From Prototheca cutis (taxonomy: Eukaryota > Chlorophyta > Trebouxiophyceae > Chlorellales > Chlorellaceae), in the NCBI GenBank assembly GCA_002897115.2, contig BCIH01000002.1, positions 1,523,571-1,558,027 of the forward strand: a stretch of 34,457 nucleotides of DNA. The letters run 5' to 3'. The translations under genes and the position numbers were made by a program. The notes beneath the pieces were generated by a model. That model worked only from the letters and a program-made list of their open reading frames with translations, made no database searches and was not told the DNA's origin. Positions 11,340 to 21,432 of this stretch are shown here, one piece after another (within the stretch, counting starts at the first letter, position 1; each line of letters opens with the position of its first letter).

Positions 11340-12648
11340 CTACCCGCTGCTGCACAGCACGAACCGGGCACCCCGCGCCACAGCTGGCCGCAGGTAATCC
11401 TCAAACAACTTCCAGAAATCGGATTTCGTCTCGGGCATGTCCAGCAGCGTCCTTCGGAATTGGTGGCAGGGGGTTGCTGGATGGCTGCACTGTTGCTTCA
11501 CCCTCGTCTAAACCCCACGGAGGCAACGGAAACCGCCGGCTGCCGTCTTCCGAGGCTGCCTCCGCGGGACCTGATCTCCGCCGACGAGCAAACCCGCGCG
11601 CCCCTCTCACCGCTTCTTCACGTCCTGATGCACGTCCAGCACGATGTACTGCAGCCGATCGAGCTTCAGGGACCCCGACTGCGCAAGCTTGAGCAGCCTG
11701 TTAGGGGTGCCCACCCCAAGGTGAAGCACCGTGTTGGCCAGCATCGTCTCCTGCTCCGCCTGTTTGAGGTGTTTTGCGAACAGCTTCCCGATCCGGGTTG
11801 CCTGCATTGGGAAGTTTCGGTCAATGTTGGATCGGGGTGCATGTAGGCAAGGCATTGGGGAGGGTGCAAAGGGGTGCATAGTACGGAACGGCCGCCCCGC
11901 ACAAACGCCGTGCCACAACAGCCAGGCAGGCCCTCGAGGGCAAGGACGCAGTCCCAGCTTCCAGCACCTAGCGCAGCAATGCATGCAACACATGCTCGCC
12001 CTTGCCCTTACCTGGTTGTACGTGGGACATTGCCGGATGAGATCCACGGCCCTGGCAGCGGCTGCTGTGATGACCAGACCGGCCGGGGACCCCGGCCCCG
12101 TCGCGGCGCCTTGCTGCCTTCCCATCAGCACTCCATGGCCCTCCAGGGAAGCCAGGGAGTCGCCCAGATTCTCCATGGGCGTCGCGCTGCAGAAGCAGTC
12201 CCGGGTCAAACCCTCGCGCTCCAGCTCGGTCGCCCCCGTATCTGCCTGGTACAGACCCCACACCCAGTCGGCTTGCTCGGCGGCGGGTCGCTCCGCGATG
12301 GTGGCCGCAATGTCTTGCAGCCGCTCCAGCCCAGCCTTGCGTGATTTTTTGGCAGAGGGCCCGCTCTGGACAGGGTTCCTCTGGGCCGGGGCATCCTGCC
12401 TTGGGCGCTTGGGCTTGTGCTTTTCGCCCACAGCGTCCTTACCGCTGCTACCTGTGAGAAATGAAAGAGAAATTCCAAACTGCGTCGACTTGTACCCCAT
12501 GCATCGCCTGGAGGAGGGGTCCCTGTCCCGCAGTGCTGTCACCCGGGAGGTGGACGCACTCACCTTGCTTCTTCTTTCCCAGTCCGGGCTGCCTCTCCTT
12601 CCTGCCAACCCGCTCGGACCTCTCCGCCCGCTCATTGGACGAACCCAT
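11340..12648 (-). CDS. CMS1: CMS1-like ribosome biogenesis protein
   Basis: Exons: 12564-12648, 12012-12451, 11611-11801, 11340-11451; 275 aa, the usual family length. All three introns keep frame (phases 1, 0, 2). The start is ATG at 12648 (MGSSNERAERSERVGRKER). The N-terminus is basic with nuclear-localisation-like KHKPKRPRQ. The core reads LVITAAAARAVDLIR, KLFAKHLKQ, LHLGVGTPNRLLKL, LDRLQYIVLDVHQD and TLLDMPETKSDFWKLFEDYL. These are the hallmark blocks of Cms1, a helicase-fold protein of the small-subunit processome lacking the usual ATPase motifs. It acts in nucleolar 90S pre-ribosome assembly. It lies tail-to-head with the PPR gene (277 nt downstream), on the same strand. The TSR1 gene at the other end of the window works in the same pathway. 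Confidence 0.85.
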
Positions 12649-13180
12649 TCTCGTAGGTATGATGCACTGTTGTTATACCCGTCCGCGGCTTCTGCCCTGA
12701 CGGCGTGCACTGGCCGGCCTGTCGTCGGGGTGGCCGTCCTCCGCCGCCGCGGGGGGCTGCACCGACTCGTTCTCAAAAGGCGACTCGGTTTGAAACTAGC
12801 TTATTCACTGCATCAAACTTATAACAATATATACTAGAATGCTCATGACTATTCGACGCGGCAAAATCGATGCGTGCTTGAGACAATGCTCGCCTTCGGT
12901 ATGGGCGGTCCGAGCGCTGTCACCCGTTGCGAGGGGTCCCAATCCTTCGATCCCATGGCGGCTGTGCCGGCCTCTCCCAGGGCTCCTTCCGCTTAACAAC
13001 TTCCCGCTTTCTAGTTCTGTAGTCATATTTCTGTTTTTCGTTTTCTTTTGCAGAGTAGGATACCCCGGCACCTCAATGCATTCCTGCGTGCATAGCTGCG
13101 TTGTCTGGCGCAAGCCAACACGCGCCATCCCCTCCGAAATAATCCGTTTGCATGCACAGAAATGCCCAACCCCATCTCCA
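12649..13180. other. Intergenic region upstream of CMS1 and downstream of the TFIIIC-like gene
   Basis: This stretch contains the promoter and 5' UTR of the CMS1-like gene and the 3' UTR of the WD-repeat gene, both on the minus strand. An AT-rich patch at 12800-12840 (CATCAAACTTATAACAATAT) is the most promoter-like part. No coding signal convinces. Confidence 0.35.
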
Positions 13181-15266
13181 TTATCGCTTGTAAATGGTCT
13201 GCACGCGGACAAAGCCGCCGACACAGCCCTCGGCCAGGCGGCCCGCCCCCGGGGCACCCGGGGCCGGGTGCCATGCCAGCCGGGTGACGCACTGTTGCTC
13301 GGGGGCCAGGTGCCGGCCCCTCAGCGCGGGCAGCCGCTCCACAGCCTTGCCCGTGAACAGGCCGTGGTCGGCCCCGAGCTGGCGCCCCGTCAGCAGGTGC
13401 AGCACGCCCGTGTCAGCCTCAAACCTGAAGCCCGACACGGCGTAGTGCGGCGGCCGTCGGCGGTTGTCTTGCTGGTACCCGGCCGCCGCCACGCCAACCA
13501 CGCCGTCCTCACCGCCGTAGGCCACCAGCTGCAGCGTAGCTTCCACGCTCACTGCCCACAGTGCGCCCTGTCCCTCCCCGCGCCAGCTGAAACAATTGAT
13601 AATCTTGCCCGCTGCACAGACAGTTATATTTGTGTGTGTGTGTGTGTGTTTTGTGTGTGGGGGGGTGGGAGGTGGGGGGGGGGATTTTGATTACTTGTCT
13701 GGTCTCAACTTGTCTTTTCTTGTCTTGCTCAGGGCCCAAGCAAGCAGCATGGGAACTCCCCCTTCAATCCATCGGCAAATCCTCCTCCCCCCCCCCCCCC
13801 AAAAAAAAATAAAAAATAAAATAACAACAATGAAATGAATTAAACACATAAACAACACCCTACCATTGCCGGCGGCATTGCGGTCCATGGCTTCGGCATC
13901 GATGAGGACGCCCCGGAGTGCGCCGTCGTCTCCTGCGACCATCACACCCCTCGGGGTGGCCGTCCAGGCGACGCCATGCAGACAGCCCGTGCTGACCTGT
14001 TGTGTGTACTGCGGCGCCAGGGCGTCCCTCGCATCCCACACCGCCACGCACCCCTCCTGCCCAACTGCCGCAAACACGTGCCGGGTGGGGCCGTTGCTTG
14101 TGGTGCAGCGTGCATCTCCCCCTTCACGACCGCGCGCATCGCCACCCCGCGCAGTGCGATCCCCATCTCCGGGGACAAATGCCACGCCGCGGAGGGGCAG
14201 TGGACTGATGGGAATCCGGGCCAGCAAGGCAAGAGACTTCCCGGAACCACCGCCACCACCCCCAGCGGGCTGCAGTTTGAGCAGCAGTGCAGAGCCGTCC
14301 CAACAGCCCAGGAGCAAGGTATCGTGGGGTGGTGTGGGAGCCCAGGCAATGCAGGACGCCGGCGGGCACGCCAGCTGTGCCACGCGTGTGGTCGTCTCGG
14401 GGACGACCGCGGCATTTGTTGTTGCTGTTATTGCACTGCTGCCGACTCCACACATCCCATCTCCCTCAGTACTCGCTCGCCGGTCAAGCAATAAAGGCAC
14501 CGCGTGCACTTGCACGGCCCCCGAGCCCAGGCATGCCGCCAGCAGGCCAAGCCGGGGGACGGAGCGGCCACCTGCGCTGCAGCCACGAGCATCGTAGGCT
14601 TGGGGGTCGGGGCACCACGCCAGGTCCCAGGTCACGCCCCCGTCATGCGGGAGGACCATGCTGAGATGGGGTGGCATGGACGGAGAGGAAGCACCCATCA
14701 CACCTCCGTCACGGCCATCGCCAGCATGCCCAGCCCCACTAGGCAGCGTCCAGAGCTGGATGGTGTTGGGACCAGCAACCGGTTCCCCGATGGGGTGGAC
14801 GGGGTCGGCAGGGGAGTGACACGCCAGTGCCAGGACATGGTCGCCCGTGCCGGGCAGCGCCACGGGGCACCATGCCAGGGCACTGACAGGTCCGCCGGCA
14901 AACAGCGCCAAGTCCTCTGCGGCGGCCGGCGACGGCAGCGGCTGCCCTGGGTCCAGAGGGCCCACGTGATCGGCACATGCCGAGCCGAAGCGCGGCAGGT
15001 GGATGGGGTCTGCTGGGCAGCAGGGCAGGGCCAGGGGCGGGGAGCTGGCTGGGAATGGCAAGTGATCCGCCACGGCCCTATAGGGGGTGGCTTGAGCGGC
15101 TCAAGTCTGATTCATAAAACGGGGTTGCAGCCAACCTACATTGTGTGACGTAAAAGTCTCATCCGACAGATGACACAATGAAAACGCAAACATGGGGCCG
15201 TGCCGCGCACTCGATGGGGTGGTATGGCCCGTCGGCGGGTCGCCAGGGCTCCCAGTAGTTCGTCAT
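13181..15266 (-). CDS. GTF3C2: TFIIIC subunit, GTF3C2-like WD-repeat protein
   Basis: Proposed exons: 15211-15266, 13864-15077, 13181-13611; about 566 aa. The second intron (donor AATG|GTAGGG, acceptor TGTGCAG) is phase 1. The frame of the large exon has no ATG near its 5' end. An upstream ATG exon (MTNYWEPWRPADGPYHP) joins it in phase 2 across a GTGCGC/CTATAG intron, which I prefer. Recognisable blocks: GPVSALAWCP, IQLWTLP, GVTWDLAWCPD, RLGLLAACLGSGAVQVHAVP, CIAWAPTPPHDTLLLGC, LHGVAWTATPRGVMVAGDDG and a C-terminal RLAWHPAPGAPGAG. Their order matches GTF3C2 and its plant WD40 homologues. Family role: DNA-binding TFIIIC complex that recognises tRNA gene B boxes for RNA polymerase III. The protein is shorter than human GTF3C2 and lacks its long N-terminal tail. 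Confidence 0.7.
13631..13686 (+). repeat. TG microsatellite and G-rich tract in TFIIIC-like gene intron
   Basis: About nine TG repeats run straight into GT-rich sequence and two runs of seven to nine G. The tract lies inside the last intron (13612-13863) of the minus-strand gene, where it reads as a CA/C-rich stretch close to the acceptor. The intron also carries a run of about 13 C and nine A (13788-13809). Confidence 0.8.
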
Positions 15267-15619
15267 GCGTGCAGCTGGCGCCCCGCAGGGGGGGGGGGTC
15301 CTCAACGTTGTTCACATCCGATTTACGTTAAATGGCGTGAGGATCATTGGCTGTACCCAAGATTCCAGTGTCAGTGCTCTGGAGTCCACCGGGCGAAGCC
15401 TCGCTTGTGGGATCGAGCGACGGGAGGCAACAGGAGTTGCGGAATAGGGTGTCGGGGCTCACGAGCCAGTCCGCGTCGGATGACGCTTGGGAACCAGGCC
15501 CTCCGTCATCACCACGGCAATACCATAATACGGATCTTCTCGACTCTTTCTGCATTGCAATTCGTTTGCATGCAGCTGGAACGCCTTCATTTAGTGCTTT
15601 TTCCAGTCGACTCATCGCC
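15267..15619. promoter_or_regulatory. Divergent promoter region between TFIIIC-like (-) and thioesterase (+) genes
   Basis: About 350 nt separate the two proposed start codons. The plus-strand frame of the thioesterase stays open upstream to about 15344, so part of this stretch may encode an N-terminal extension. No promoter motif was identified with confidence. Confidence 0.3.
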
Positions 15620-16994
15620 ATGCAAAAGTACGGAGAGGTGGTGGAGGTGCCTGCCTCGGGCAAGCACAGCGCCACGGTGATCGTCTGGCATGGCCTCACA
15701 CAAACAGGTGCGATCACCGTGGGAGCGGGTGTAGATGATTTGTATTATAATGCCTCGCAGTTTTGTGGGAGCATCGGAGAGCACGCAGGAGCTGTCGAAC
15801 CCGCAGGGCGTCAGCATAAATGGAAAAGCCGCAAGATTCCGTAACCTTTCTGAGCAATACCTTCTCCCGCTCCACACACGCTCGCACCAACGTTTCCAAC
15901 ACACAACCCATTTTGCAGCGGACATTTGGGTTCCACGGGCCAAGGACATGGACTTGTCACACGTCAAATGGATCATCCCCAATTCCCCAATCCAAAATAT
16001 CACCTGGGATCTCGGCCAGGGGTCTGGCGGAGAGCTCCCAGGTACTCGTCGTCGTAGGGATTGTTTGTATTTTGGCTGTTTGGTCCTCTTGCCTGCACAA
16101 TGCTCTTTCTTCCCGTTTTTTCTATGGTCCCTCTCTCACCTACTCACATGCGCGTGCACACGCACGCGCACACACACCGTCGAGGGGGTATGTCTTTCAG
16201 AAACTGAAGGCACCAATGTTCAATGTGCAATCCCCCCTATGCCTCCAATTCTCCTAGGCTGGTTTGACATGGACGTTTGCAACCTGGAGCGCTGCCGGCT
16301 GGCCATGGACGGCAAGCGGTTTGACTCTGCCCGCGAGGACGATGCCATGCGCTACATCGAGGCGACCATCGAGCGGGAGGTCGCCGCCGGCACGCCACGC
16401 GACCGCATCGTCGTGTTGGGATTCAGCCAGGGCGGCTACCTGTCCCTCAATGCATGCATGCGCCAGGAGCAGCCGGTGGCAGCTGTCGTGGCCCTGAGCA
16501 CATGGCTGCCCCAGCCAGGCCTCAAGGTGGGTTTTGTCTCTCTTTCCTTGCTGTCTGGGAAATGCATGCGGAGGGTTTTCCATTCGGGCACAGCTAGGAT
16601 GATGTTCAGGGGATGCCAATGCTCGGGGCTTTAAAGCACTCCAAAGGTGGTTGCTGCGGCGTCCAAGCGAGATGCGGTGGCTTTTTGTTTGCTGGTCGCG
16701 GGCAGCAGGGAGGCGTATGCATGTTTTTTCATTCGCACGATGCAGACTCCCCACTCCCAAAAAGCATGCTCCCCACAGGCCACAGCAGCGGCACTGCAGC
16801 GGCCGGTGTTCTGGGGTCATACCACGGAGGATCCCTTTGTCCCGGCCGCCATCGCCAAGGAATCGGTGCAAGGGCTCAAATCTGCGGGGGCTGGGGATGT
16901 GGAGCTGACGCTCTACGAGAGTGCGGAGCATGATGTCTGCCCCAAGGAGCTGCAGGACATCCGGGCCTTCCTCGAGCGCGTCATCCCGGCCTGA
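15620..16994 (+). CDS. Acyl-protein thioesterase / lysophospholipase (alpha/beta hydrolase)
   Basis: Exons: 15620-15707, 15919-16041, 16258-16526, 16779-16994; 231 aa, typical for the family. Intron phases are 1, 1, 0. Motifs: ATVIVWHGL, WIIPNSPIQNITW, PGWFDMD, the nucleophile elbow GFSQGG (Ser), HTTEDPFVP (Asp) and SAEHDVCPKEL (His), so the triad is complete. The family removes palmitate from S-acylated proteins or hydrolyses lysophospholipids, usually in the cytosol or on membranes. One oddity is that the conserved HGLGD oxyanion loop reads HGLTQT. The chosen ATG gives a normal N-terminus (MQKYGEVVEVPASGKHSATV). An open in-frame stretch upstream could add a targeting extension if an earlier exon exists. 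Confidence 0.85.
16153..16177 (+). repeat. CA/GC alternating tract in thioesterase intron 2
   Basis: A short alternating purine-pyrimidine tract (GCACACGCACGCGCACACAC) lies in the second intron, about 80 nt before the acceptor at 16257. Confidence 0.6.
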
Positions 16995-17766
16995 ACACGG
17001 GTGTGCCGCAAGCTCGAGGTGGCACACGTGTGCGCGAGGAAGCGCTGAACTCTCTTCGTTGAACCGTATGTCGATCACGGCTAGCACTTTTTTTGGAACA
17101 AGGCTTTCGGGCGAAGTCGGCACGCCCATGTCAGCTAGGCCCTTGTGTACCTCAACTCCTGCGCTTCCGTCATAACGAGCACGAATGAATAAGACAGAGT
17201 TGTTCACGCTCTTGAGATGCAATGCTTTCCCTGCTGCCCCTTGAAACGCTGACAGGAGACACAAGAACTCCGACGACAGGGAGGCAAGCGCAGGATCAGC
17301 TCCAGGTCATAGAGAGTGCAGGCTGGAATACGTCAGAATCCAGTTTATACTTTGCACATCCTTGGCAGAAGAGTCAAGGATCTTGGAACAACCAGGAGTG
17401 TTGGAGATGCGCCCAAAAGAATGGCCCTCCCTCCAGCGATTTGACGGAGGCCACTGGCCAAAGCAGGGGAAACATCCCCAGACCCGACGCGAAATCTCAG
17501 CTCCCAAGCCATTGGCCTCTCCGAACAAACAAAGCATGCGTTTGCAAGCCACTGCTATGCTCACCGCCTGTTCTCTACCGGATATAATTTCATTTATGAG
17601 GTAATGACAAGGACCTGTCACCGCGGTCTCGCCGGACCCGGCAAGGGAGGCGGTGTGATCTGCCCGGCCCTGTGTCCACTGTCGACGCGGGGTGGCCTCG
17701 CCACGTTGTCCCACCATGCGAGGCGCGAGGACCGCGGTCCACCGCGATTCCTGGTGCAGTAATGAC
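16995..17766. other. Intergenic region between thioesterase and PAM genes
   Basis: Both flanking genes are on the plus strand. The region should hold the thioesterase 3' UTR and the PAM promoter. Open frames on either strand lack domain signal. An ATG in good context (CCACCATGCG) at 17716 is in frame with PAM and would add 17 residues before its signal peptide. Confidence 0.35.
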
Positions 17767-20628
17767 ATGAGAATACCAATTCGGAGGCTTCTTCTGGCAG
17801 CGGCATGCCTGGTGCTGTTCGCCCTGCCGGGCCTTCAGGGGGCTCCGGCCAGTCCCGAGGCGGTCCAGCTGGAGGCCCTCATGCCGCCATGGGCCACCAG
17901 CGAGGAGGACTCGTACCTCTGCACCACGATCAAATTGCCGGACGAGCCCATGCAGCTAGTTGGATTCGAGCCACTGGCACACGACAGCGTGGTCCACCAC
18001 ATCCTCCTGTTTGGTGGGTAGTGAGTGGTGCTTAAATGGGGGTTGAGACTGGCGGTGCCACTGGGTCTTGGGAGTTTTACAGCAGCCCCGGAAATCTCAA
18101 ACCCCTTGGACGTAAAGCTCTCATACTGACACCACCACCACCACCACCTTCTAGGCTGCAAGGTGCCTGCGGAGCCGGACAAACTGGTGTGGGACTGCAA
18201 GATGAAGTTTGTGTGCGGGGGCGGCGGAGGGGACAGTGTGCTGTACGGCTGGGGCCGGAACGCCCCGGCGGTGAGCCTCCCCCCGGCCACAGGATTTGCG
18301 GTGGGCCCCGGCAGCTCGATAAATGTGTTGGTGCTGCAGGTGCACTACCTCCAGCCTCGACCCATGAACGACGGGGGCTCGGGGCTGAGGCTGACCCTGA
18401 GCCACGAGCCGTCGTCCCGCGCGGCGGGCATGCTGGCATTTGCGTCTACGTTCACCATCCCACCACACACCCCCGAGCACTTCGTCCCCGACACATGCTG
18501 TGTCGCTGGGTTTGAGCCGGCGTGGGGCCTGGCGGCGCGGGTGCATACCCACGCGCTCGGCCGCAGCGTGACCCTGGACCGGCTCAGGGCCGAGCCCGGT
18601 GCGGCCTGGGAACGCCTGGCCACACAAGACCCTTTGCAGCCGCAGGGATTCTACGATGTGGCTGCCATACCAGAGGTGCTTCCCGGGGACACCCTGCGCG
18701 CGACGTGCGTGTTTGACTCGAGCGGCAGGGACCAACCCGTAGCCGCAGGCCACGGGTCGCGGAACGAGATGTGCAACCTGTACTTGCTCTCCGCAGCGCG
18801 ACTGCCTTCGGCGGCCTGGTGCGCCAACGACAGGCTGATGGCCCCGGCCCACGCACCGGGCGCGGTGCAGCCTGGATGGACTGCACGGCTTGAACACAGC
18901 CTGTGGCACCCGCCGGCCGACCTGGGTCAAGCGGGGGGCGTCGCTGCCGATGGCCGGGGACGGATCTGGAGTTTTACACGCCGTGGACGGATCTGGGGGC
19001 CTGACACATTTGACTCGGTGTCAAATGCTGCACGCAACATGACTCCCATCGGAGACGCACCGGTCATGCTGCTGGACGAGACCAGCGGGTCACCTGTGGC
19101 CGGTCGTGCATTGGGTGCAGGGCTGTTTGTGATGCCCCACGGCATCACCCCCGCCCCCGGGTTCCCAGACATCGCAGCATCTGCCAACAGGAGCACAGCC
19201 CCGGCAGTCTGGGTCACAGATGTCGCACTGCACCAGGCACTGTTGATGGCAGCTGATGGCAGCATACTGAGATCCCTGGGCAAACGTGGGGTCCCAGGAA
19301 ACGGCACCGGCCCCGAGCTCTGCAAGCCCACCCACGTCGCCGCCGCTCGGGACGGTACCGTTTACATCGCCGATGGCTACTGTGCGGCTCGTGTGGCCGT
19401 GTTTGCTCCCGACGGCACGTTCCAGCGCTCCATTGTTGTGGATGGGGAGAGTGCCGGTGGTGTCAGGCATGGTAGTGGCGTCACCAACGCCACTTCTAAC
19501 AGCCCCGCCGACAAGAACGACTTGAACTTTTTGGTGCCTCATGCGGTGGTTCTGAACGAATGCAGCCGCAAACTGTACGTGGCCGACCGGGAGCACGGCC
19601 GGGTTGTCGCGGTCGACGCCGACACTGGGAAGCTGGCCGGAAGCTGGTCGACACATGCCTACGGCCTGCCGTACGGACTGGCACTGGGACCCTATGGCGG
19701 CGTGCACGTGCTCGCATGGGACCGCGATGATGCTGCTCGCCGGGCCAAGGCGCTTGGGGCCAGTTTACTGGATCCCTGGCGGACAGAAGCCAACGGCACC
19801 GTTGCAGATGCAGTTGCGGCGGCAAACACCCACCTGCTGGTGCTGGGCCCTCAGCCCGGTGAATTCGCCGTAGCAGTACGCCTGCCGGGATTAGTCGCGC
19901 CGCACGACCTCACGCTGGTGCCGGAGCCCGGGGAGCTGACGGGGCCGGGCGAGCGGCGGCTAGCTATTGTCGTGGCCGAAGCCGCGCCCGAGGGTTCGCG
20001 CCTCGTCAAGTTTGTCCTTCGCGGCGCTGATCATCAGACGGTAGAGGGCGGCGGCGTTGTTGGCGGCGACCCTGCAGCGCAGGACGGCGCCCATCATGGC
20101 GCCTCGTCCTCCGAGGCGGCCGGGGCGCTGGAGGCGAGTCACGCGGGCCACGGCCAAGCGCTGGTGGACCTTGGCGGTGGCAGTTCGGCCTCGACGTCAG
20201 GGACAAAGGGAGATGATGTGGTTGTTTCGGCAACTGACAACCCCAAGCCCCACCCAGGGAACACCGCGGCTGAACGTCACGGCAACTCGACAGCGGTCGC
20301 AACAGCAAGGGACTCTCATGACTCCCACGCCAACACCTCCTCAGGTCAAGACCCGCCATCGGCCCGTGCGCGGTTGGAAGACGCAGCAGCTGGAACCACA
20401 ACCTCGACGCTCCGGGGTCAGGACGACGGGAACGGCACCGGCGAGGAGAGCGCTTGGTCCTCCTGGCCGGCAGTTGCCACGACCCCGCCGGGTCTGTCCA
20501 GGCCCGTCGTTCTCGCTTTCCTGGCCGGCGTGTCGCTCACGGTGCTGGTCGGCTTTGCGCGGCAGTCAGGCTGTTACCAGCGACGACTCCTCCGGCGGCC
20601 AGGCCAGCGCAAGACCATCGTCCTGTGA
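17767..20628 (+). CDS. PAM: Bifunctional peptidylglycine alpha-amidating monooxygenase (PHM-PAL), membrane-anchored
   Basis: Exons 17767-18013 and 18155-20628 (phase 1); about 906 aa. Signal peptide: MRIPIRRLLLAAACLVLFAL. The PHM domain has the CuA ligands VVHHILLFGC and VLQVHYLQ, and the CuB ligands RVHTHALG and the Met of NEMCNLYLL, plus GWGRNAP. The PAL beta-propeller (about residues 340-700) has RRGRIWG, MPHGI, VTDVALHQ, IADGYCAARV, VPHAVV, ADREHGRV and APHDLTL, so the three zinc His and the Tyr/Arg catalytic sites appear intact. A Ser/Thr/His-rich linker, a membrane helix (VLAFLAGVSLTVLVGF) and a basic cytosolic tail follow. The enzyme hydroxylates the alpha carbon of C-terminal glycine with copper and ascorbate in secretory compartments. 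It then cleaves the product to give amidated peptides. HHI replaces the animal HHM. PHM and PAL are almost directly joined. The start could be 17716. Confidence 0.92.
18130..18150 (+). repeat. ACC trinucleotide repeat in PAM intron
   Basis: About six ACC units lie directly before the acceptor CTTCTAG at 18154. They act as part of its polypyrimidine-poor tract. Confidence 0.7.
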
Positions 20629-21432
20629 GATCCGCTGAACTGCTCATTCATTGCCCATCGTGTACTCGATGCATACGCCAGAGGCGCACCTGTGTGTCTG
20701 CATGGCCATGGCAGCTTGCTTGCTTGCTTGGCTGGACTTGCTCTCATTTCATATGCCATAGATGCATGCACGAGGGCGTGCACCCACTTTTTTATTGCCA
20801 GAGTGATTTGGGCCTGCTGGTGCCCTCCCTTTGCTCAACTTGTGGCTCTTCGCCGAGCCAGACCGACGTCCGTGATACATGATCGGGCGGGAAGGAAAGG
20901 AACCGAATACCGTACTTCCGAAAAAAGGGTCACAGGCGTACAGGGCAGGTCAAAAGCACAAAACATCACAGAATTTTCTTGAAAATAAGGTTTGTCAACA
21001 ATAAATGCACAAAGGAGAGCAGTCACCATTGCCGCTCACAATGCATGGGAACAGATGGACGGCCAGCATCCCACTGAAATCTCACAGGAACACAGCTGCC
21101 AGGACAGAAACGGCATGAGCTGCACCCAAAACCGGAGCGCAGTACATCTTGCGCGCCGGTGCAAGGGGGCCGGCAAACTCGGACGCGAGCACATACTGCA
21201 CAAGATAGAAAGGAAACCATTCACCGCGATGGCATGGTCAATGAAACAGATACGGTATGCATCGCGCGTGAACATGTGTGTGCACGGCAGCTTCAGTCCT
21301 ACAAAGGGACGGGAAAGACAGATTCGTTCTTGCTTATGCGAGATCTTCTTCTCTTCAATCAGGAAGATCCTCTTTCCAGTAGTGGTGGTCGGGGGGGGGT
21401 GCCACGCTCGCTTCACTGTTGAGGACGTCATG
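20629..21432. other. Convergent 3' UTR region of PAM (+) and RMD-like (-) genes
   Basis: No coding signal is seen on either strand. The middle (about 20960-21010) is relatively AT-rich (CTTGAAAATAAGG, CAACAATAAATGCAC), which would suit polyadenylation of either transcript. Confidence 0.35.

Noticed and set aside
11731..12837. Plus-strand open frame of 368 codons
   Set aside because: Antisense to the CMS1-like gene, which has conserved motifs and consistent splice phases on the minus strand.
16254..17264. Minus-strand open frame of 336 codons
   Set aside because: Antisense to thioesterase exons 3 and 4, whose catalytic motifs are on the plus strand; no domain in the antisense translation.
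20700..20780. Short repeats GCTTGCTTGCTTG and CATGCATGC as possible regulatory palindromes
   Set aside because: They are short, lie in a 3' UTR and are not repeated in an organised way. CRISPR-like or att-like structure is absent.
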